Origin: a bacterium
GTDB taxonomy: Bacteria > Planctomycetota > Planctomycetia > Planctomycetales > Planctomycetaceae
Direction of reading: 5' to 3'
NCBI GenBank assembly: GCA_016124895.1
Contig: WGMU01000122.1
Location: 1-36,421 of the forward strand
DNA: 36,421 nt
Below the pieces are notes generated by a model. The model ran no database searches, was not told the DNA's origin, and worked only from the letters and a program-made list of their open reading frames with translations. This document shows, piece by piece, positions 31,052-36,421 of the stretch (positions are counted from its first letter, which is position 1; every line of letters begins with the position of its first letter). The translations under genes and the position numbers were made by a program.

Positions 31052-32923
31052 TCACCGGACATACCGCATCCGTGAGAAGTCAGGAACGCGGATGCTGCGA
31101 GTCTGGCCGGCAAAGTGCAACTCGCCCGGCTTCGACGGCAGATGGACAACCAGTGGCCGGCCCACGATCAGCCGCCGGGCAACAGTCGGGCTTTTCCAGC
31201 CGCGGCTGTCCAGCGAAACCGGACTGTTGTCGCCGAGGAAGAAAAACTGGTCATCCCCAAGCTGCACCGGCACCTTGACGCCGTGTCGGTAGTCGTAGTC
31301 GGTGTAGTGGACGTCGCGATAGAGACACAGGCCCGTCACGTCGACGGCTCCGCCACGTGCGCCGAACTGAACCGTTTTTCCCGCCGCGTCTGCCTTCGCG
31401 GCCCCAACACCTGACAGATCGGTCGCCTCTGCTGACGTCAGCACGATTTCCTGGCGACCGGAAGTCAGTTCCGGCGTTCTGTCGTCAGTCTCCGGCGAAG
31501 AAAACCCGTCAAGCGGTTGATCGAGGTCGGTCGACAGAACTTCCTCGGCATTCAGTCCGACGATCAACTGGCGATCGAATGTTGAGACGTCGATTTCAAC
31601 AGGTTCGTCGAAGGCGTCAGGCGATACGTGCGCCGCGACCAGCGGTCGCTTACCCGATTCCATCAGCCAGATCGCGTGCTCGGCGCTGCGACCACTGATC
31701 CAGACAGCCGCCTGGCGGGCCACTCGGTCGAGTCGGAACGCCGCATAACGCGAGCGGTTACGGATGACGGCCGCGAACTCGCCGCGACCCTCCGGAAACG
31801 CGACGCGGCAGTTCAGCATCAGGTCGTGGACCGAAGTCTTTTCACGCGACCGCGACGGCGCGTTATAGCCGTATTCGTCCGTAATCGGACCGGGCTGACG
31901 AGACTCGGACGACGATCCGTCGGCCTCTAAGCCACCAGCTGCGATTGTTGTGACGGCCTCTTCGGCAAGATTCGGCCGGCCGCGCGTTTGCATTCGGTCA
32001 AGGTTGAAGTAGCTGACCCAGGAGAAGGAAGGGTCGAGGTGGGGAGCGTCGACAGGCGAGCGTCCAGAGTCCAGAGAGCGTTTGTTGCGCGGCGAGAAGT
32101 GGTACTCAGACTCTGCGGTTTCGTGCGTCCAGCCCGGTTCGGGGAGCCAGCGGGCGAAGGCTCGATCGAGCTGCGGATAGTGCGCGTCGTCGAACACCGG
32201 GATGCGGAGTGAACGTTGTGTTGCGTATGGCTTGCGGGCGCGTTCGTCGTTGATAAACACGTCACCGTCGTGAATCTGAACCTTTTCGCCAGGCCGGCCG
32301 ATCGTTCGCTTCACGTAGGCCTGCGTCGGGTCATTGGGATTCAGAAAGACGGCAATCTCCCAGCGGTTGGGATCCCGGAACGCAAACGCCTCTTTGAAGA
32401 CCAGCAACTGATCGCCGCTGTTACGCGGGACGTGCGAGGCATCAATGTGTTGCTGCCCGCAGTTCGGGCAGCGGACCGATTGCTGGCTGTCAGACGCGCC
32501 GTCGTCAAATGCAACGCCAACGGCAAAGCGGAATCCACAGTCGGGACACTCGACCCGCTTGTGATACCCCAGCAGCGTCGGCGCCATCGATCCCGTCGAA
32601 ATGATGTAGCCTTCGAGCACGAAACAGCGGAACACGATGACGGCAATCGCCAGGCACAGGAACGATTCGAGAATGTGCCGCGTCGTCGTTTCGCCGATCG
32701 GCCGATCCCGATCGCCCAGCGGCAAGGCCGATTCAAACGGATCAGCGGTTGATCGCTGCGCGGCCTGAGTGACCGCCGAATAAAAGCCACCAGAGGCGGC
32801 GAGTTCGTTAATCACAGCCGCGTTGCGGGCTGCTGCCGTCTCGCTGTCATCCTTCGCATCCTGGGGAGTCGTCGCCGCAGACCGGCGCAGCTCGTTCAGG
32901 TGGGATGGCTCAGTGGCAGGCAT
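31052..32923 (-). CDS. lepB: Signal peptidase I, large form with Zn-ribbon and beta-rich insert (copy 2)
   Basis: A 623-aa paralogue of the following gene. A soluble 80-residue N-terminal extension precedes one membrane helix (84-104). Catalytic Ser112 is in YIISTGSMAPTLLGYHK and Lys205 in AYVKRTIGRPGE; the final box is FFLGDNSPVSLDSRGW. CxxC pairs at 126/129 and 152/155 repeat the zinc-ribbon insertion, with more typical knuckles (CPDCG, CPNCG). About 370 residues between the Lys box and the GDNSP box contain beta-rich sequence (FAAVIRNRSRYAAFRLD, AAVWISGRSAEHAIWL) comparable in placement but divergent from copy 1. It starts at ATG 32923, divergent from murE. Both copies keep the dyad, so both are likely active. 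Confidence 0.92.
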   Translation of the reverse strand: MPATEPSHLNELRRSAATTPQDAKDDSETAAARNAAVINELAASGGFYSAVTQAAQRSTADPFESALPLGDRDRPIGETTTRHILESFLCLAIAVIVFRCFVLEGYIISTGSMAPTLLGYHKRVECPDCGFRFAVGVAFDDGASDSQQSVRCPNCGQQHIDASHVPRNSGDQLLVFKEAFAFRDPNRWEIAVFLNPNDPTQAYVKRTIGRPGEKVQIHDGDVFINDERARKPYATQRSLRIPVFDDAHYPQLDRAFARWLPEPGWTHETAESEYHFSPRNKRSLDSGRSPVDAPHLDPSFSWVSYFNLDRMQTRGRPNLAEEAVTTIAAGGLEADGSSSESRQPGPITDEYGYNAPSRSREKTSVHDLMLNCRVAFPEGRGEFAAVIRNRSRYAAFRLDRVARQAAVWISGRSAEHAIWLMESGKRPLVAAHVSPDAFDEPVEIDVSTFDRQLIVGLNAEEVLSTDLDQPLDGFSSPETDDRTPELTSGRQEIVLTSAEATDLSGVGAAKADAAGKTVQFGARGGAVDVTGLCLYRDVHYTDYDYRHGVKVPVQLGDDQFFFLGDNSPVSLDSRGWKSPTVARRLIVGRPLVVHLPSKPGELHFAGQTRSIRVPDFSRMRYVR

Positions 32924-33285
32924 GAACAGCTCGAAATTCGACGGTTATAGAGTTAACGAGTCGGCTGAGCCGACGGCGGGACACCTGAACCGCGAAGTGC
33001 TGCCCAGAGGCAACGTGCGGGGCGGAGAATCGTAATCGGATCCGGTCGCCTGTGTCTGCGTCGATGGTCGACGTTTCTCCGCGGCAACGCACCGGATCAG
33101 ACGTTACGACGAGGAAAACCCGAGCAGATAATCTCACCTTGACCGTTCTGGCAGAATGCGAAGAATTCGCGGACTGCTCAGTAAGGCAAAGGATTGCCGG
33201 ATTGAGCGTTCAGTTCACCGGCCTCAGTGTTCGGCGAGTCGGCTCGCCCGCTGTCCGAAATGGCCGGACATGGAGGTCCGTGTTC
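32924..33285. other. Divergent intergenic region between lepB copy 2 and murE
   Basis: About 362 bp. A plus-strand TTGACC (33139-33144), then 16 nt, then AAGAAT (33161-33166) is a possible murE promoter. A minus-strand TATAAC (32949-32944) could be a -10 for lepB copy 2, without a good -35. gtcggc/gccgac (32960-32974) is a short palindrome. The frame upstream of murE is open from 33052 but does not resemble Mur protein sequence. Confidence 0.4.
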
Positions 33286-34836
33286 ATGTCGCTGTCGCTG
33301 CCTGCGTTGCCAGTGCCAGTCAGTCTGCGCCGCCTGCTGCCTCATGCCAGCTTCGTCGGCTGCGGAGACATCATCGTCACCGGTGCGACCGACGACAGTC
33401 GTCAGGCCGGGCCGGATACACTGTTCGCCGCCATTCCTGGCAACAAAGCCGACGGCGCGGTCTTCGTTCCAGATGCGATCGCACGCGGCTGCTCGGCCAT
33501 CCTGACTCCTTATCCGTTTCCGGGCATCGCCGCGCGGCAGTGCGTCACTCAGGACATTCGACAGGCATACGCGCGGCTCTGCCAGTCGATTCATGGCAGC
33601 CCGGCGGCTCGTCTGAGAATCGCTGGCGTCACGGGTACGAACGGCAAGACGACGACCGCCTGGATGATCCGTTCGCTGTTGTCCGCGGCCGGTCGCCGCT
33701 GCGGCCTGCTGGGCACGGTCGAGTATTCCGATGCGGTGACAGCAGAGCCCGCGTCACTGACAACTCCTGATCCGAACACTGCCGCACACTGGTTTCGCCG
33801 CATGGTCGAAGCCGGCTGCTCACACGCGGCAATTGAACTTTCGAGTCATGCGCTGCATCAGAGTCGCCTTGCCGGAGTACAGCTCAACGCCGCCGTAATC
33901 ACCAACATCACGCAGGATCATTTCGACTATCACGCCGACTTTGAGTCTTACTCGGCGGCAAAGCGGCGGATTATCGAGTACGTCACGCCTGGCGGTGTCA
34001 TCGTCATGAACGCCGACGACCCCGGTGTCCAACGACTGCAGCGCGATGCGGTGCGAACCGCCCGCCGCGTCGTGACGACATCCATTGTCGAATCGCAGGT
34101 CGAGTCCGAAGCATCTGATGCGGCAGTCCGCGCGATCATTCTCGACGAATCACTCAGCGGGACCGAGTTTCTGGTCCTGACGTGCGATGCCGAATTCCCT
34201 GTTCGACTGCCGCTGCCAGCCCGACACAACGTGTCGAACGCGCTGGCAGCGATCGCGGTTGCAAAACATTTCGGTCTGACGAATGAGGCGATTGCGGAAT
34301 CGCTCGCCCGGCTGTCGTGCGTGCCGGGCCGGCTGGAGCCAATCGCGACTGATTGCGGCCGTCGCGTCTTTGTCGACTATGCGCACACCGACGACGCCCT
34401 CCGTCGTGTCGTGACCGGGCTGAAATCGCTGGCGACCGGCCGCGTCATCTGCGTATTCGGAGCCGGCGGCGACCGTGACCGCAAGAAGCGTCCGCTGCTG
34501 GGTGAAGCGGCATCGCACGCGGACTTTGCCGTTGTAACGAGCGACAACCCGCGGACCGAGCCGCCTCAGTCGATCATCGAAGACATCGTCGCCGGCTTTC
34601 CGGTGGGCTTCGCGCAGTTTCATATCGAACCGGACCGCCGCCGCGCGATCGAGTTTGCTCTGAGTGAAGCCCGCGAAGGCGACTGTGTTCTGATCGCCGG
34701 CAAAGGGCACGAACGCGAGCAGATTGTCGGTACCGAACGCTTGCCCTTCGACGATCGTGTGATCGTCCGTGAACTGCTCAACCGCGCGACGGCAGACGCT
34801 CTCTCGCGTGAAATCTCGCTTCAGGCGGCGGAGTAA
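33286..34836 (+). CDS. murE: UDP-MurNAc-L-Ala-D-Glu:meso-diaminopimelate ligase
   Basis: A 516-aa cytoplasmic ATP-dependent ligase adding the third residue to the peptidoglycan stem. It has an N-terminal UDP-binding domain with [18 protein letters not shown] (35-52) and ATP loop [11 protein letters not shown] (114-124). [15 protein letters not shown] and [16 protein letters not shown] follow, then [32 protein letters not shown] and, at 420-423, DNPR. DNPR is the motif that selects meso-DAP over lysine. ATG 33286 has GGAGG 9 nt upstream; the frame is open to 33052. It ends 4 bp before murF. Together they indicate a DAP-type peptidoglycan wall. Confidence 0.95.
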   Translation: MSLSLPALPVPVSLRRLLPHASFVGCGDIIVTGATDDSRQAGPDTLFAAIPGNKADGAVFVPDAIARGCSAILTPYPFPGIAARQCVTQDIRQAYARLCQSIHGSPAARLRIAGVTGTNGKTTTAWMIRSLLSAAGRRCGLLGTVEYSDAVTAEPASLTTPDPNTAAHWFRRMVEAGCSHAAIELSSHALHQSRLAGVQLNAAVITNITQDHFDYHADFESYSAAKRRIIEYVTPGGVIVMNADDPGVQRLQRDAVRTARRVVTTSIVESQVESEASDAAVRAIILDESLSGTEFLVLTCDAEFPVRLPLPARHNVSNALAAIAVAKHFGLTNEAIAESLARLSCVPGRLEPIATDCGRRVFVDYAHTDDALRRVVTGLKSLATGRVICVFGAGGDRDRKKRPLLGEAASHADFAVVTSDNPRTEPPQSIIEDIVAGFPVGFAQFHIEPDRRRAIEFALSEAREGDCVLIAGKGHEREQIVGTERLPFDDRVIVRELLNRATADALSREISLQAAE

Positions 34837-34840
34837 CGCG

Positions 34841-36271
34841 ATGATGGAATTCACACTCGACGAGATCGTCTCCGCGACCAGCGGCGAACTGCGAAACGCT
34901 GATGCCGTTTCGACCGCACACCCGCTGAAAATTCGGTCGGATTCGCGGGACGTGATTCCGGAGTCAGTCTTCTGGGCACTGCGCGGCGAGACGCACAACG
35001 GGCACGACTTCGTGCCGTCGGTTGCGCACATCGCGACCTGCTGCGTCGTCGAACGCCGCTGGCTACGAAAGCGAGCCGAACCGATGACGACTCCGATCGT
35101 CGCGGTCGACGATTCGCTGGCCGCGCTCGGACAACTGGCCGCCTGGAACCGGCAGCGCGGTCCAGTGCAGGTCGTTGGAGTCACCGGCAGTTTCGGCAAG
35201 ACGACGACGCGCGAGATGATCCACACCGTGCTGAGCAGCCGCTTCTGCTCGCACCGCAGCCCGCGTAACTACAACAACCATTACGGCGTCCCGCTGACGC
35301 TTCTCGGTATCAACGCGCTGACCGAAGTTGCCGTCGTCGAACTCGGTGCGTCCGCGCGAGGCGAGATCACTCGACTCTGCGAAATCGCGGCGCCTGACAT
35401 CGGCGTCATCACGGGCATCGGCCGCGCGCACGCGGCGGAGTTCGGCGGAGAACAACACGTTGCCGCTGCGAAAGGTGAACTCGCCGCTGCACTACCGGGT
35501 CGCGGCGTCCTGTTTCTGTGGGGCGACGATCCGAAGGCAAACGAACTCGCCGCGCGAGCGTCCTGCCGCGTCGTCCGCGTCGGCCTCGGAGAGCACAACG
35601 ACCTGCGAGCGGACTCGGTCGTTCAGAACGGTGAGGGTCTCGAAGTCACGCTCGAACAGACAACGCTCCGTGTTCCGATGATCGGTCGTCACTTTGCACG
35701 GTCCGTCCTGCTGGCGACCGCCGTCGGTCGCGAATTCGGCATTCCACTCAACGAAATCGCCGACGCACTCGCGGGCTTTCAACCGGTCAAAGGCCGAGGC
35801 ACCGTCGAACGAATCGGCGACTGGACCGTCATCGACGACAGCTACAACGCCAGCCCCGAGGCCATGCAGGCAGCGATCGATCTGCTGGGCAGCTTTGAAA
35901 CCGGCGGCCAGCGAATCCTGATCACCGGCGACATGCTGGCTCTCGGAACTCTGTCCTCGTCCAGCCACGAGGAAACCGGCATCAGCGCCGCCGCAGCCGG
36001 CATCGATCACGTGCTCTCAGTCGGCGAGTTCGCTCGAAATGTCATTGCCGGCGCCCGCGACGCCGGCCTCGACATCCTGCGAGCCCAGACCTTCGACTCA
36101 CACACCGCCCTGACAACCCACCTCGCAAAAATCCTCAGCCCCAACGACGTCCTTCTGGTCAAAGGCTCCCGAGCCACCCAGATGGAAAACGTCGTCACCT
36201 GGCTGAAACACCACGCCCAGTCGCTTGCCGATTCCCAGCGATCGTCAGTTCGAGAAGCGGTTAGCACTTAG
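34841..36271 (+). CDS. murF: UDP-MurNAc-tripeptide:D-Ala-D-Ala ligase
   Basis: A 476-aa cytoplasmic ligase completing the UDP-MurNAc-pentapeptide. [25 protein letters not shown] (33-57) is the N-terminal substrate domain. The ATP loop is [12 protein letters not shown] (112-123), followed by [42 protein letters not shown], the C-terminal [19 protein letters not shown] and GDMLALG, and [19 protein letters not shown] 34841 (or 34844) with GGAG 7 nt upstream lies just after the murE TAA, so the pair is translationally coupled. mraY would be expected next, beyond the right edge. Confidence 0.95.
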   Translation: MMEFTLDEIVSATSGELRNADAVSTAHPLKIRSDSRDVIPESVFWALRGETHNGHDFVPSVAHIATCCVVERRWLRKRAEPMTTPIVAVDDSLAALGQLAAWNRQRGPVQVVGVTGSFGKTTTREMIHTVLSSRFCSHRSPRNYNNHYGVPLTLLGINALTEVAVVELGASARGEITRLCEIAAPDIGVITGIGRAHAAEFGGEQHVAAAKGELAAALPGRGVLFLWGDDPKANELAARASCRVVRVGLGEHNDLRADSVVQNGEGLEVTLEQTTLRVPMIGRHFARSVLLATAVGREFGIPLNEIADALAGFQPVKGRGTVERIGDWTVIDDSYNASPEAMQAAIDLLGSFETGGQRILITGDMLALGTLSSSSHEETGISAAAAGIDHVLSVGEFARNVIAGARDAGLDILRAQTFDSHTALTTHLAKILSPNDVLLVKGSRATQMENVVTWLKHHAQSLADSQRSSVREAVST

Positions 36272-36421
36272 CGATTAGCTCTTAGTTGGACAGCGCCATT
36301 TTGGGATATCGCCGCGACTGTAAGTGCTGGCTTCCGAGGGAGTTATCGACGAACGAGAATCCGTGTTCCCTTCGTTCGTGAAATTGACGATCCCCCGTGT
36401 GTCTCAAGGTGTCACGCAGAC
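36272..36421. other. Right-edge stretch without a visible gene
   Basis: 150 bases after murF. They begin with a low-complexity series of ttag/cttag units (about 36261-36285, overlapping the murF end). I see no start codon with ribosome site that leads into a protein-like frame before the edge. Confidence 0.4.

Noticed and set aside
33820-35226. Long minus-strand frames opposite murE and murF
   Set aside because: They cross the murE/murF junction with no family resemblance; both Mur proteins are complete on the plus strand.
36261-36290. Short ttag/cttag direct repeats at the end of murF
   Set aside because: Units are 5-6 nt and irregular; too short to call an attachment site or iteron.
1-36421. 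A new defence or mobile system
   Set aside because: I looked for toxin-antitoxin pairs, restriction genes, CRISPR repeats, integrases and reverse transcriptases on both strands and found none. The unusual content is domain insertions in housekeeping proteins and intergenic repeats.

Overview
The window looks like a chromosomal segment of a member of the Planctomycetes, most likely Planctomycetales. The evidence is a secreted C-x-A-S-R sulfatase, a DUF3445 protein, two very large Zn-ribbon-bearing signal peptidases I, a lineage-style small lipoprotein, fused or inserted domains in ordinary housekeeping proteins, GC-rich coding sequence and several REP-like hairpin repeats. This assignment is inferred from gene content and style; no rRNA or tRNA is present to confirm it.

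Layout. (i) 1-593: the left edge cuts a 5'-truncated IS1182-like transposase on the minus strand, followed by about 370 bp without a gene but with an inverted repeat. (ii) 594-5722: sulfatase (-), dusB (-), then a sigma-54-dependent response regulator (+) and a small lipoprotein (+). The gaps hold three different inverted-repeat structures. (iii) 5723-20634: a long minus-strand array which reads, in transcription order, nuoH-J-K-L-M-N, a small unknown gene, tatD, fliO-P-Q-R, an aldo/keto reductase and a DUF3445 protein. nuoI is absent from its usual place, and none of the peripheral-arm subunits is here. (iv) 21043-28073 (+): an Ldh2-type dehydrogenase, a structured 5' leader followed by an unrecognised protein with a ParB/DUF3102-like HTH arrangement, an HtrA-type protease, a STAS-domain protein, and an O-antigen-ligase-like membrane protein with a repeat-containing tail. 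(v) 28130-32923 (-): lepB2, lepB1 and lptB in transcription order. (vi) 33286-36271 (+): murE and murF, the start of a cell-wall cluster that probably continues beyond the right edge.

Most genes concern the cell envelope: proton-pumping complex I membrane arm, flagellar export gate, signal peptide cleavage, LPS export ATPase, glycan polymerisation or ligation, envelope protease and peptidoglycan precursor synthesis with a DAP-type MurE. The most unusual observations are the tandem signal peptidases with a zinc-ribbon insertion and a beta-rich domain between catalytic boxes, an EF-hand loop in a FliR insertion, a His-rich segment in NuoL, and the multi-hairpin leader before the gene at 22588. 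I found no CRISPR array, phage, defence system or tRNA. All family assignments come from reading motifs by eye; no searches were run.
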